63,390 nt of DNA from Halieaceae bacterium (GTDB lineage Bacteria > Pseudomonadota > Gammaproteobacteria > Pseudomonadales > Halieaceae), in contig JAHEEV010000010.1 of NCBI GenBank assembly GCA_024640505.1, forward strand, positions 1 to 63,390. The letters run 5' to 3'. Shown here piece by piece: positions 53,320-62,868 of this stretch; the stretch's first letter is position 1, and the number at the start of each line of letters is the position of its first letter. The notes under the pieces were generated by a model, which worked only from the letters and a program-made list of their open reading frames with translations, was not told the DNA's origin and did no database searches. The translations under genes and the position numbers were made by a program.

Positions 53320-55382
53320 CCGGGATTGCCAGCATCCCGGTACGCCAGTTACGCGGGGTCGGCCCCCGACTGGAAGAGAAGCTGGCGGACTGCGGTGTGC
53401 GACAGGTGGAGGACCTGCTGTTTCACCTGCCGTTGCGCTACCAGGACCGCACCCGGGTCACCCCCATCGCCGCGGCCCGGGACGGTGACGACGTGGTCAT
53501 CGAAGGTGAGATTCGCGCCGCAGACGTGGTTTTTGGCCGACGTCGCAGCCTGATGGCGCGGATACAGGATGGCAGCGGCACGCTGACCCTGCGATTTTTT
53601 CACTTCAGCGCCGCACAGAAGAATGCGCTGGGGCCGGGGACACGGCTGCGATGCTTCGGTCAGGTACGCCGCGGCAGCAGCGGGATGGAGATGTACCATC
53701 CGGAGTACCGCCAGCTTCAGGAGGGCGAGCGGCCGGTCGAAGAGACCCTCACGCCCATTTATCCCACCACGGCAGGGATAGGACAGGCACAATGGCGTAA
53801 CCTGTGCGCCCAGGCACTGAACTATCTGCAGCGTTCGCCACCACGGGACCTCCTGCCACCCCAGCGGACCTTCGACTTCGACCTGGCGACAGCCCTGCAG
53901 TATCTTCACGCACCCCCACCGGATGCGCCACAGGCAGCGCTGCGGGAGGGCACACACCCGGCGCAGTTGCGCCTGGCACTGGAAGAGCTGGTGGCCCACA
54001 ACCTGTCACTGTTGCACCTGCGCGACCAGCAGCAGCGGGAGCCGGCCCCCGCCCTCGCACTGCGGGAACGGGAACAACAGGCATTCCTCGACTCACTTCC
54101 CTTCACACCGACCGACGCACAGCGGCGGGTAATGGCAGAAATTGCTGCCGATCTGGCCAAACCCTGCCCCATGCTGCGTCTGGTGCAGGGGGATGTGGGC
54201 TCGGGCAAGACCCTGGTCGCGGCGGTGGCCGCCCTGCAGGCCATCGCCAATGACAGCCAGGTGGCGATTATGGCCCCGACGGAACTGCTGGCGGAACAGC
54301 ACTGGAGCAACTTTAACGGCTGGTTCCAGTCCCTGGGAATCACCATGGAGTGGCTCAGCGGACGGATCAGGGGCAGGAAGCGGGAGACCGCCCTGGCGCG
54401 CATCGTTTCGGGGGAGGCCGCCCTGGTAATCGGCACTCACGCCCTGTTCCAGCAGGATGTGGCGTTTGCCCGGCTGGGCCTGGTGATCGTCGATGAACAG
54501 CACCGCTTCGGCGTGCACCAGCGACTGGCGCTGACCGAAAAGAATGCCCCTGGTCTGGGCCGCCCCCACCAACTGGTGATGACCGCCACGCCCATTCCCC
54601 GCACCCTGTCCATGGTGGCCTACGCGGACCTGGACTGCTCGATCATCGATGAGCTGCCCCCGGGGAGGAAGCCCGTCAGTACCGCGCTGGTGGACAGCAG
54701 TCGCCGTAGCGAAGTGGTGGAACGGGTCGCTGCAGCCTGTGAGCAGGGGCGGCAGGCCTACTGGGTGTGCACCCTGATCGAGGAGAGCGATGCCCTGCAG
54801 GCCCAGGCCGCCGAAGCCACAGCCGCCGAGCTGCGGCTGGCCCTACCGCAGCTGGACATCGGCCTCATCCACGGGCGGCAGAAGCCCGCCGAGAAAGCGG
54901 CAGTCATGCATGCCTTCAAGGCCGGGGAGCTGGCCCTGCTGGTGGCCACCACCGTGATCGAGGTGGGCGTCGACGTGCCCAACGCCAGCCTCATGATCAT
55001 CGAAAACCCGGAGCGACTCGGCCTGGCGCAGCTGCACCAGCTGCGGGGCCGGGTGGGCCGGGGTGCCGAGGCCAGCCACTGTGTACTGCTCTACCAGACG
55101 CCCCTGTCTGCCAACGGCAGGGAGCGTCTCGGTGCCATGCGGGAGAGTTCCGACGGCTTCTATATTGCCGAGAAGGACCTGGCGCTGCGGGGCCCTGGCG
55201 AGGTGCTGGGCACCCGGCAGACCGGGCTGATGGAGTTCCGCATCGCCGAGCTGCCGGCGCACCAGCACTTGCTGCCCGAGGTGCAGACCCTCGCGGCGAC
55301 CCTGCGCCGGCATCACCCGGCGCTGATCGAGCCGTTGATCCAGCGCTGGACGGGCGCAAACCGGCAGTTTGGTCAGGTGTAG
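53316..55382 (+). CDS. recG: ATP-dependent DNA helicase RecG
   Basis: 688 residues. N-terminal wedge/OB domain (VRQLRGVGPRLEEKLADCGV), then SF2 helicase motifs: GDVGSGKTLVA (I), DEQHRFG (II), TATPIPRTL (III), and VIEVGVDVPNA with QLRGRVGRG (V-VI). It remodels stalled forks and recombination intermediates. Shares 4 bp with the oxyR end. Confidence 0.96.
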   Translation: MTGIASIPVRQLRGVGPRLEEKLADCGVRQVEDLLFHLPLRYQDRTRVTPIAAARDGDDVVIEGEIRAADVVFGRRRSLMARIQDGSGTLTLRFFHFSAAQKNALGPGTRLRCFGQVRRGSSGMEMYHPEYRQLQEGERPVEETLTPIYPTTAGIGQAQWRNLCAQALNYLQRSPPRDLLPPQRTFDFDLATALQYLHAPPPDAPQAALREGTHPAQLRLALEELVAHNLSLLHLRDQQQREPAPALALREREQQAFLDSLPFTPTDAQRRVMAEIAADLAKPCPMLRLVQGDVGSGKTLVAAVAALQAIANDSQVAIMAPTELLAEQHWSNFNGWFQSLGITMEWLSGRIRGRKRETALARIVSGEAALVIGTHALFQQDVAFARLGLVIVDEQHRFGVHQRLALTEKNAPGLGRPHQLVMTATPIPRTLSMVAYADLDCSIIDELPPGRKPVSTALVDSSRRSEVVERVAAACEQGRQAYWVCTLIEESDALQAQAAEATAAELRLALPQLDIGLIHGRQKPAEKAAVMHAFKAGELALLVATTVIEVGVDVPNASLMIIENPERLGLAQLHQLRGRVGRGAEASHCVLLYQTPLSANGRERLGAMRESSDGFYIAEKDLALRGPGEVLGTRQTGLMEFRIAELPAHQHLLPEVQTLAATLRRHHPALIEPLIQRWTGANRQFGQV

Positions 55383-55439
55383 GGATGTATATCGTTTACA
55401 CTACGGCCGAACGGGAATTCCAGCAACCGGGAAACAGCG

Positions 55440-57227
55440 ATGCCTGACCTCCTACCTGCCGGGCGCAGCCCCATATTCCGACACCGCCTCGCCGCGGCCC
55501 TGCCGGGACTGCTGTTCGCGATCGTCTCGGTGGGAGTCTCCGCCCAGAGTTGCCCGCCGGAATTCGGCAGTGGCCAGATATGTACCGCCGGCGATTTCCG
55601 GGTGACGGGAGTCATAACGGAGGGCCCGGACGCATGCACCGAAGGCGACACCATCGCCCTGACCCTGCGCGTCAGCCTGACATCGACAGCGAGGCAACGC
55701 TATGACATCGGCCTGTTTGCCGGCAATGACGGGGAGCCTGTGCTCGGTGGCCAGAGCTGCAGCCACACCGCACTGGTACCACTGGAACCGGTGTTCGACC
55801 CCGGCTCCGGTAGCGGACCCTACCGCGACCTGGATGGGGACGCCTGTGGCGATATCGACAACGGTGACCCGGTCAACCAGCGTGATTTCCGGCTGGACTC
55901 AGTGCTGTGTCGGGACAACGACGGCGACGGCATGCTCGACCTGTCCGGCCTGGTCACCTGGAGTATCAATGCGAACCAGGATGTCTGCTCGGATCCGGCC
56001 GATCCCGCCAGTTTCTTCCCATTGCAGAATTCCAAGTGCCAGCTCGACCCCGACTTCAACCTTCCGATCACCGTGGAACCACCGCCGGCCATGGCAGTCA
56101 CCAAGCTGGCCCTTCCGTCCAACCTGCCCGCACCGGGAGGCCCGGTACGCTTCGTGGTGAGTGTGAGGAATACCTCGACGGCAACCGACACCCTGACCCT
56201 CAACAGCCTGGAGGACGACATCCACGGGGATCTCGATGGCCAGGGCAACTGCAGCCTTCCCAGGGGTCTCGCTCCGGGAGAGCTGTACCTCTGCGAGTTC
56301 ACCGCCGACGTGACGGGCAACGCCGGCGACAGCGAAACCGATACCGTGACCGCAGGCGCGATCGATGATGACGGCGAAACACTGACCGCTTCCGCCAGCG
56401 CTACCGTCACCCTTATCGATGCACCCGCATCGATGAAGGTCCTCAAAGTAGCGTCCCCGGTATTCATATCGGAACCGGGAGGTACCGTGACCTATCACGT
56501 CGTGGTGGCCAACACATCCGACACCGAATCGATCACGCTGACCGGGCTCGTGGACGACCTCTACGGTAACGTCTTCACAAAAACAGGCTGCGTGCAGCCC
56601 GTCCAGCCGGTTGTTCTGGGCCCCGGCGCAATCATGTTCTGCTCCTTCAGCGAAACGGTGACGGGGGTCCCCGGGGAAGTGATCACGGATACCATCACCG
56701 CCACGGCCACGACCGCAGCCGGGGGCACGCTGGAAGAATTCGACACCGCGAGCGTCCGGGTAAGAGATGTGAGCTCGGCCATAGCGACCCTCAAGAGCGC
56801 GAACCCCACCGCACTCCCGGCACCGGGAGGAGCTGTCCGCTTCGATGTCCGGGTCCGCAATACCTCACCGACGGACAGCGTCACCCTCAACAGCCTGGTG
56901 GATACGGTTTATGGCGATATCACCTTCGTTCACGACCAGGTCCTCGCGACAGACTGCAGCGTGCCACAGCAGCTCCCTCCTGGAGCGGAATACGGCTGCC
57001 GCTTCACCGGAGAGGTCACCGGCAGCCCCGGTGAATTCCACGTGGACTACGTCGTCGCGCAGGGGGTGGATGACGATGGCGTTGCCGTCAGGGACTGGGC
57101 CCGTGCCCAGGTGACCATTCGCATTCCGGGCACGGCCACCAGCATACCGGTAGGGCCGGGCTGGCTGGCGGCAGCCGCGGTGTTGCTGCTGGGCACCGGC
57201 CTGCGGGTGCTGCGTTCGAGGAAGTGA
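55440..57227 (+). CDS. Secreted three-repeat (DUF11-like) surface protein with C-terminal sorting-signal-like tail
   Basis: 595 residues. Signal peptide to about residue 35 (VGVSA|Q). Residues 36-215 are a Cys- and Asp-rich domain with DxDxDG-like stretches (DLDGDACGDIDNGD, DNDGDGMLDLSG) suited to calcium binding. Three tandem beta-sandwich repeats follow, beginning near 218, 331 and 446, each with a PGG...V-NTS core and a Cys pair (271/285, 384/401, 506/520). The tail SIPVGPGW, a hydrophobic helix (573-590) and LRSRK resemble IPTL-type CTERM signals. Probably surface-anchored or processed; function unknown. Confidence 0.8.
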   Translation: MPDLLPAGRSPIFRHRLAAALPGLLFAIVSVGVSAQSCPPEFGSGQICTAGDFRVTGVITEGPDACTEGDTIALTLRVSLTSTARQRYDIGLFAGNDGEPVLGGQSCSHTALVPLEPVFDPGSGSGPYRDLDGDACGDIDNGDPVNQRDFRLDSVLCRDNDGDGMLDLSGLVTWSINANQDVCSDPADPASFFPLQNSKCQLDPDFNLPITVEPPPAMAVTKLALPSNLPAPGGPVRFVVSVRNTSTATDTLTLNSLEDDIHGDLDGQGNCSLPRGLAPGELYLCEFTADVTGNAGDSETDTVTAGAIDDDGETLTASASATVTLIDAPASMKVLKVASPVFISEPGGTVTYHVVVANTSDTESITLTGLVDDLYGNVFTKTGCVQPVQPVVLGPGAIMFCSFSETVTGVPGEVITDTITATATTAAGGTLEEFDTASVRVRDVSSAIATLKSANPTALPAPGGAVRFDVRVRNTSPTDSVTLNSLVDTVYGDITFVHDQVLATDCSVPQQLPPGAEYGCRFTGEVTGSPGEFHVDYVVAQGVDDDGVAVRDWARAQVTIRIPGTATSIPVGPGWLAAAAVLLLGTGLRVLRSRK

Positions 57228-57266
57228 GCGCGCCGGGTCGGGGATTCGGCCCGGCAGCGATGGCGA

Positions 57267-58637
57267 TCAGGCCATGATGGCCGGTAACTCTTTCTGCAGC
57301 GCGACCTTGTGTCGGGTGGCATCACCGGTCAGGGCGAACCCCAGCAGCCTGCCCCCGCCATCCCGGAACTCTGCCTTGACGCTGCTGCCCTCGGCCTCGA
57401 TTGCCCACTCGCCCTCGGCATCAGGGGCCGGCGGCGCCACCACGACCGGGCAGGCCGGGGTCTTGATAGTGACGGGCATGGCGGGATAACTCACCTCCGT
57501 GGGCTCCCCCGCCAGGGTTTTCCCCAGGGCCCTGGCCGCCGCCATCAGCGGCGCCACATAAACCAGTACGTGGCCATTGACCTCGGCGCAGTCTCCCATC
57601 GCGTAGACATTGGCCGCGCTGGTTTCCAGCCGCCGGTTGGTCACGATGCCGCGGTTGGTCTGGAGACCCGTTGCCCGGGCCAGCTCGGTGCGGGGACGCA
57701 CACCGACCGCGCAGACCACGAGATCGGCAGCGATGGTCTCGCCATTGTTCAGGCTCACCTCCACCCCGTCCGCCGACTTGTTCACCGCAGTGACCAGGGG
57801 GCCGAAATGAAATCGGGCGCCCTTCTCTTCCAGGGCGCCCTGCACCGCCCGCCCCGCGGCCTCCGGCAGCAGGGTCGGCAGGCAGTGGCCCAGGGGATCC
57901 ACCGCTTCCACCTCGAAACCGCCGTTGATCAGATCGTTGGTAAACTCGCAGCCGATCAGGCCCGCACCGATGATGCAGATTTTTTTGACGCCATTCTTCT
58001 GCACGGCGGTCCGGAAATCGTCGTAGTCCAACAGGTCGTTGACGGAGTAGACCAGGTCCAGCCCGTCCCCCTCAATCGGCGGTCGAATCACTTCCGCGCC
58101 CAGGGCAAGCACCAGCTTGCCGTAGTGGATAGCAGTCTGCGCATCGCCGACCCTGATCAACTGGTTGGCCGTATCGATTTCGTTGACCTTGGTCATGGTC
58201 CAGACACTGGCCTTGAGCATACGCGCCATACTGCCCGCATCCAGCTGGGCCAGGTCGTCGACGCCGTGGTCCTTGGTGTAGCCGGTGGACAACATCGGTT
58301 TGGAATAGGAGCGCCCGTCGTCGGACGTGATGAGGATCAGGGGAGTCTCCTCGTCATGCTTGCGGAACTCCTTGGCCAGGCCGTAGCCGGCCAGGCCGGT
58401 ACCCAGAATGACCACCGGTGCATGGACCTTGTCCACCACCGGTTCCTCGTGATGGGGGGTATCGTCTACCGGCGCCTCCTCCAGCAGTTCGAAATCCTCC
58501 TTTCCCACCCCACAGTCGGGACAGAGCCAGTCCTCGGGCACATCTTCCCATCGCGTGCCCGGTGCGATACCGTCATCGGGCCAGCCTTCTTTTTCGTCAT
58601 AGACCAGGCCACAGACAATACATTCGTACTTGCTCAT
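57267..58637 (-). CDS. Rubredoxin-rubredoxin reductase fusion
   Basis: 456 residues. Residues 1-54 are a complete rubredoxin with iron ligands C6, C9, C39 and C42. After an acidic linker (about 52-73), a FAD/NAD oxidoreductase begins: [17 protein letters not shown] for [16 protein letters not shown] for NAD, and YAMGDCAEV near the C-terminus. Elsewhere, rubredoxin and its reductase are separate proteins that pass electrons to alkane hydroxylases or reduce oxygen species. Here both are one polypeptide; no alkane hydroxylase is in the window. Confidence 0.92.
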   Translation of the reverse strand: MSKYECIVCGLVYDEKEGWPDDGIAPGTRWEDVPEDWLCPDCGVGKEDFELLEEAPVDDTPHHEEPVVDKVHAPVVILGTGLAGYGLAKEFRKHDEETPLILITSDDGRSYSKPMLSTGYTKDHGVDDLAQLDAGSMARMLKASVWTMTKVNEIDTANQLIRVGDAQTAIHYGKLVLALGAEVIRPPIEGDGLDLVYSVNDLLDYDDFRTAVQKNGVKKICIIGAGLIGCEFTNDLINGGFEVEAVDPLGHCLPTLLPEAAGRAVQGALEEKGARFHFGPLVTAVNKSADGVEVSLNNGETIAADLVVCAVGVRPRTELARATGLQTNRGIVTNRRLETSAANVYAMGDCAEVNGHVLVYVAPLMAAARALGKTLAGEPTEVSYPAMPVTIKTPACPVVVAPPAPDAEGEWAIEAEGSSVKAEFRDGGGRLLGFALTGDATRHKVALQKELPAIMA

Positions 58638-58869
58638 TGCTGTTCTCGCTCCTTCAAGGCCATCGTATCCGCTTCAACTGAACGTTGTGACGGGGAGAAA
58701 GCCGATAGACATGGAAACGCCACACTATAAATGCTGCGTGATCGTGTGCAAGGGCCTTATCCGGTACCTGGACTGTCATAACAAACCAGATCCGCGTGCT
58801 TGCAAGACGCACCGTATTAACGCATTCTCGCGAATCGCTCAAACAGTTCCCGACCGTTCAGGCTAACCA

Positions 58870-59514
58870 TTGCCCCACGCTGAATGCCATCACCGCAACG
58901 GTGGCCGCCGCATTGCCGTCGAGCCCCGATGGCGCCCGGTGACCCGATTCACCAGCGCTGAACTGCCGCCCGGTCACCGACCGTGGTTGCTGGATGACGG
59001 CTCCCTCACCGAACGCCTGGTCTCACTGGACCAGGGTGAATTCCGGGTGCAGCGCCTCTACCAGGGCTGGCAGGTGCCCCTGCCCTCGGAACGCAGGCTG
59101 CTCGATCTGCCTCATCGGCAACAGGCCATGGTCAGGGAAGTCATTCTCATGGTTTCGGGCCGGGCCATGGTGTTCGCCCGCAGCGTATTCCCCGTCTCCA
59201 GCCTGGTGGGCAGTCTCACTCACCTGCGCCGGCTCAGGAACCGCTCCCTCGGGGCTATCCTCTTCCGCCACCCGGATATGCACCGCAGCCCCTTCGAACT
59301 GTCACTGGTAGCGGGCGACAGCGACTACCTGCCTCCCGCTCTCAGGCAGCCGGGACCCGCGTGGGGCCGGCGCTCCCGCTTCGATATCCGCGGCAACCGC
59401 CTCATGGTCAGTGAGGTGTTCCTGCAGGGTTTCACACCGTGGCAGGCGACGCTCGCCGTGCACCGCTCCCAGCGCGGCAGGGTCAGCGCTGCAATCACCC
59501 GGCCAAAGCAGTAA
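58870..59514 (+). CDS. ubiC: Chorismate-pyruvate lyase
   Basis: 214 residues read from a TTG at 58870. [39 protein letters not shown] and [19 protein letters not shown] are UbiC signatures. It makes 4-hydroxybenzoate for ubiquinone and is followed by ubiA, which uses it. The N-terminal 15-20 residues are not conserved-looking and the real start may be a little downstream at a non-ATG codon. Confidence 0.9.
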   Translation: MPHAECHHRNGGRRIAVEPRWRPVTRFTSAELPPGHRPWLLDDGSLTERLVSLDQGEFRVQRLYQGWQVPLPSERRLLDLPHRQQAMVREVILMVSGRAMVFARSVFPVSSLVGSLTHLRRLRNRSLGAILFRHPDMHRSPFELSLVAGDSDYLPPALRQPGPAWGRRSRFDIRGNRLMVSEVFLQGFTPWQATLAVHRSQRGRVSAAITRPKQ

Positions 59515-59548
59515 GCTTGGGGTTGTCGTCCCCCTGCCCCCGAACCTG

Positions 59549-60409
59549 ATGAGCGCGACTACCAAGTTCAATGCCCTGCTGCAACTGATCCGCTTCGACA
59601 AGCCCATCGGTACGCTGCTGCTGTTATGGCCCACACTATGGGCACTGTGGATCGCCGCCGGCGGAGTGCCGGATTACGATCTTCTGTTCATCTTCATCAC
59701 CGGCACCTTCCTCATGCGCTCGGCGGGCTGCATCATCAATGACCTGGCGGATCGCAACGTGGACGGGGCCGTGGAGCGAACCCGAGGCCGCCCGCTGGTC
59801 ACCGGTGCCGTGTCGGTCCGTGAGGCCCGGATCCTGTTCCTGGTCCTGCTGGTCACGGCGTTCGCGCTGGTCCTGTTCACCAACCGGCTCACCATCGCCC
59901 TGTCCATACCCGCAGTACTGCTCGCCTCCACCTACCCCTTCATGAAACGCTACACCCATTTGCCCCAGATCGTACTGGGAGCGGCTTTTTCCTGGAGTAT
60001 TCCCATGGCGTTTGCCGCCCAGCTGGGGGAATTGCCACCGCCGCTGTGGCTGCTATACCTGGGCAACCTGCTCTGGACCGTGGTGTATGACACCAAGTAC
60101 GCGATGGTGGATCGACCCGACGACCTGGCCATCGGGGTCAAGTCCACCGCCATACTGTTCGGCAAGCACGACCGCCTGATCATCGGCTGCCTGCAACTGC
60201 TCTGTCTGCTGGTGATGTACCTTGCCGGCGTGCAGTTCGGGCTGGGCACACCCTACAACATCTCGCTGATTATTGTGGCCGCCCTGTTTGTTTACCACCA
60301 GTACCTGATAAGGGAGCGGCAGCGGGAGGCCTGCTTCCGGGCATTCCTGCACAACAACTGGGTGGGCATGGTCATATTCATCGGCATTGCCCTGAACTAT
60401 GCCTCTTGA
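59549..60409 (+). CDS. ubiA: 4-hydroxybenzoate polyprenyltransferase
   Basis: 286 residues, about eight membrane helices. The first Asp-rich motif is [20 protein letters not shown] and the second [19 protein letters not shown]; both bind the prenyl diphosphate through magnesium. It prenylates 4-hydroxybenzoate at the inner membrane in ubiquinone synthesis. The ATG at 59549 gives the normal N-terminus; the open frame continues upstream into ubiC. Confidence 0.96.
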   Translation: MSATTKFNALLQLIRFDKPIGTLLLLWPTLWALWIAAGGVPDYDLLFIFITGTFLMRSAGCIINDLADRNVDGAVERTRGRPLVTGAVSVREARILFLVLLVTAFALVLFTNRLTIALSIPAVLLASTYPFMKRYTHLPQIVLGAAFSWSIPMAFAAQLGELPPPLWLLYLGNLLWTVVYDTKYAMVDRPDDLAIGVKSTAILFGKHDRLIIGCLQLLCLLVMYLAGVQFGLGTPYNISLIIVAALFVYHQYLIRERQREACFRAFLHNNWVGMVIFIGIALNYAS

Positions 60410-60425
60410 GACCGGTCGATCAAGA

Positions 60426-61568
60426 ATGTCCCTGACTGCAGAATTTCTTACCAGCCTCGAGGGTATCGACCGGGAGCAGTGGAATGGTGTGGCCGGGGTC
60501 GACTACCCTTTCATGCGACACGAGTTCCTCCTGGGCCTGGAGCAGACCGACTGCACCACGGCGGACAGCGGCTGGCAACCCTGCCACCTGGTATTGCGCG
60601 ATGGCGCAGAACCGGTAGCCGTCATGCCCCTGTACCTCAAGTCACACTCCTATGGCGAGTATGTATTCGACTGGTCCTGGGCGGAGGCCTGGCAGCGAAG
60701 CGGACTGCAGTACTACCCCAAATTGCTGACCGCCATTCCTTTCACCCCGGCAACCGGCCCGCGCCTGTGCTGCGTCCCGGAACTGGATCTCGAGGAGGCC
60801 TGGAAGTTCGCACTGCAGGCGGTACAGCAGCTGGCCAGGGAAAAAACGATCTCTTCCTGGCATGTCCTGTTCCCGGAGCAGGCCGTATCGGAGAACCTGT
60901 TGCAGGCCGGCCTGCACCAACGCAGTGCCAGCCAGTTCCACTGGTTCAATCGGGGTTACGCTGACTTCGACGATTTCCTCGCCACGCTCACCAGCCGCAA
61001 ACGCAAATCGCTAAGGCGCGAACGCAGGCGTATCGCGGAGCAGGGCCTGAGCCTGCGCACCCTGATCGGCGATGCCATCCTGGAGGCGGACTGGGACCGC
61101 TTCCATCATTTCTACCAGCTGACCTATGCCAAGCGCAGCGGCCACGGGGGCTACCTGACCCGGGAATTCTTCACCCGCACCGCTGCCAGCCTGGGGGACC
61201 AGGTGATCATGGTGCTGGCTGATGTCGGCAATGAGCCCGTTGCGGGAGCACTCTACTTTCGCTCCCGCCAAACACTCTATGGTCGTTACTGGGGCTGCCG
61301 GCAGGAGTTCGACTGTCTCCACTTCGAGGCCTGCTATTACCAGGGCATCGAGTTCTGCATCGCCAACGGCCTGCGGCACTTCGATCCCGGCGCCCAGGGA
61401 GAGCACAAGATCCAGCGCGGCTTCGAGCCGGTGAAGACCTTCTCCAACCACTGGATTGCCGACCCGCGCCTGTCCGCTGCGGTGGGCGACTTCACCCGGC
61501 AGGAGAGCCGCCACGTGGAGGATTATATCTCTGCGGCCAGCACGCTGCTGCCGTTCAGGACCTCCTGA
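60426..61568 (+). CDS. FemAB-like GNAT-fold peptide/glycan-linked acyltransferase (DUF482-type)
   Basis: 380 residues (an ATG at 60399, overlapping ubiA, is an alternative start). Segments WNGVAGVDYPFMRHEFLLGLE, YLKSHSYGEYVFDWSWAEAW, LTSRKRKSLRRERRRI, GALYFRSRQTLYGRYWGCR and GEHKIQRGFEPVKTFSNHW match the GNAT family formerly called DUF482, related to FemAB peptidoglycan-bridge enzymes. The acceptor is unknown. Possibly cotranscribed with ubiA. Confidence 0.85.
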   Translation: MSLTAEFLTSLEGIDREQWNGVAGVDYPFMRHEFLLGLEQTDCTTADSGWQPCHLVLRDGAEPVAVMPLYLKSHSYGEYVFDWSWAEAWQRSGLQYYPKLLTAIPFTPATGPRLCCVPELDLEEAWKFALQAVQQLAREKTISSWHVLFPEQAVSENLLQAGLHQRSASQFHWFNRGYADFDDFLATLTSRKRKSLRRERRRIAEQGLSLRTLIGDAILEADWDRFHHFYQLTYAKRSGHGGYLTREFFTRTAASLGDQVIMVLADVGNEPVAGALYFRSRQTLYGRYWGCRQEFDCLHFEACYYQGIEFCIANGLRHFDPGAQGEHKIQRGFEPVKTFSNHWIADPRLSAAVGDFTRQESRHVEDYISAASTLLPFRTS

Positions 61569-61573
61569 GCAAA

Positions 61574-61612
61574 CTGGGGCTCACTGCCTGGGGCACACTG
61601 CCTGGGGCTCAC
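61574..61612. repeat. Second 14-bp tandem repeat locus (inverse orientation)
   Basis: Read on the minus strand: TGAGCCCCAGGCAG, TGTGCCCCAGGCAG, then TGAGCCCCAG. The middle unit is identical to the unit repeated at 15912-15953; the outer ones differ at one base. It lies in a convergent gap, starting 6 bp past one stop and overlapping the enoyl-CoA hydratase TGA (61609-61611). Confidence 0.9.
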
Positions 61613-62484
61613 TCCCACCAGGGGTAGAAATCCGGCATGCCTTTCGAGGTGGAGTCGGTAAAGACCGCGTCGCGCTTCTCCAGGAAGGATTGCACACCCT
61701 CCTTCCCGCTGGAGAGGCTGGTATAGAACATGGCCAGGGAATCGACCTTGTGGGCCTCCAGGGGGTGGGGCTTGGCGGCATTGCGATACATCATCTGACG
61801 GGTCAGGGCGATGGCAACCGGGCTGTGCCGGGCAATGCGCCGGGCGATGCGATACGCCTCGTCCAGCAGCTCCTCCGCCGGCAGGACGGCCTTGACCAGG
61901 CCACCCTGCAGCGCCTCCTCCGGTTGCAGGATATCGGCGCTGTAGACCCACTCGAGCGCCTGGGATAGGCCGACCACCCGCGGCAGGAACCAGCTGGAGC
62001 AGGCCTCGGGAACGATGCCGATCTTGTTGAAAACGAATCCGATTCGGGCCTTCTCTGAAGCGAGGCGGATATCCATGGCACAGGTCATGGTCGCGCCAAT
62101 GCCCACCGCGGCGCCGTTGATCGCGGCGATGACCGGCTTCTTGCAGTCGTAGATGGCCAGCGTCACCCGACCCCCGGTATCGCGCACACCCGCAACGATC
62201 GCCGGATCATCCAGGCGCTGCTCCATGTCCTCCATGGTGGGAGACAGGCTCTCGTCGAGGCCGAACACGTTCCCGCCGGTGGACAGGTCCATACCGGCAC
62301 AGAAGGCCTTCCCCGCTCCCGTCACGACAATTGCCCGGACGGCGTCATCGTCGCTGGCCCGGTTGAAAGCGTGAATGAGCTCTTCCGCCATCTCCACTGT
62401 GAAGGCGTTGAGCTGCTGGGGGCGATTAAGGGTGAGGGTAAGAATATAGTCCGCTACGTCGTAGCGCAGGGTTTCATAGGACAT
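61609..62484 (-). CDS. Enoyl-CoA hydratase/isomerase family protein
   Basis: 291 residues, crotonase fold. LTLNRPQQLNAFTVEM, GAGKAFCAGMDLS (oxyanion loop) and AAINGAAVGIGATM are typical; VFNKIGIVPEACSSWFLPRVVG carries a glutamate in the usual active-site region. It hydrates or isomerises enoyl-CoAs in fatty-acid or side-chain degradation; the exact substrate is not inferable. The last codons and stop run into the 14-bp repeat. Confidence 0.88.
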   Translation of the reverse strand: MSYETLRYDVADYILTLTLNRPQQLNAFTVEMAEELIHAFNRASDDDAVRAIVVTGAGKAFCAGMDLSTGGNVFGLDESLSPTMEDMEQRLDDPAIVAGVRDTGGRVTLAIYDCKKPVIAAINGAAVGIGATMTCAMDIRLASEKARIGFVFNKIGIVPEACSSWFLPRVVGLSQALEWVYSADILQPEEALQGGLVKAVLPAEELLDEAYRIARRIARHSPVAIALTRQMMYRNAAKPHPLEAHKVDSLAMFYTSLSSGKEGVQSFLEKRDAVFTDSTSKGMPDFYPWWE

Positions 62485-62553
62485 GGTGTTGGCTCGCTTT
62501 GATCAGAGGGTGCGTTGGCGCGACACCGGGGGATCCACCACCGGGCGCGCTGG

Positions 62554-62826
62554 TCAATCCGTGTCGCGACTGTGCCACTCGCCGTCGAGCAGGTAAAGGT
62601 TGTGTTCCTGTGCGCAGAGTGCTTCGGGATCCCCGGAGCCTGTCGCCGCCCCGGCCATGCCCGCTGCGGCAGTCATCGATGCCTCCCGGCGCATACAGCG
62701 CTTCATGGTTTTGGCGTTTTCCTGGAGTTGTTGTTCCAGCGAACTGGGGCGGCCCTCCTGGTACGGCCCCTGCCAGTACCAGTATCCAACCGCCAGCACT
62801 GCCAGTAGCGGAAAATATTTGCCCAT
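62554..62826 (-). CDS. Hypothetical small membrane-anchored protein
   Basis: 90 residues. One N-terminal hydrophobic helix (YFPLLAVLAVGYWYW), then a polar part with SLEQQLQENAKTMKRCMRREAS, an Ala/Gly-rich stretch and ALCAQEHNLYLLDGEWHSRDTD. AGGAG lies about 10 nt before the ATG at 62826; a TTG three codons upstream is possible. No family recognised; probably a periplasm-facing single-pass protein. Confidence 0.6.
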   Translation of the reverse strand: MGKYFPLLAVLAVGYWYWQGPYQEGRPSSLEQQLQENAKTMKRCMRREASMTAAAGMAGAATGSGDPEALCAQEHNLYLLDGEWHSRDTD

Positions 62827-62868
62827 CAATGCCAACTCCTGGACCCGGAAATTACCGTACAGTCTAGC

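Noticed and set aside
58638-58869. Small genes between the rubredoxin fusion and ubiC
   Set aside because: Short open frames on both strands lack ribosome sites and conserved patterns; the 232-bp gap looks like a divergent promoter region.
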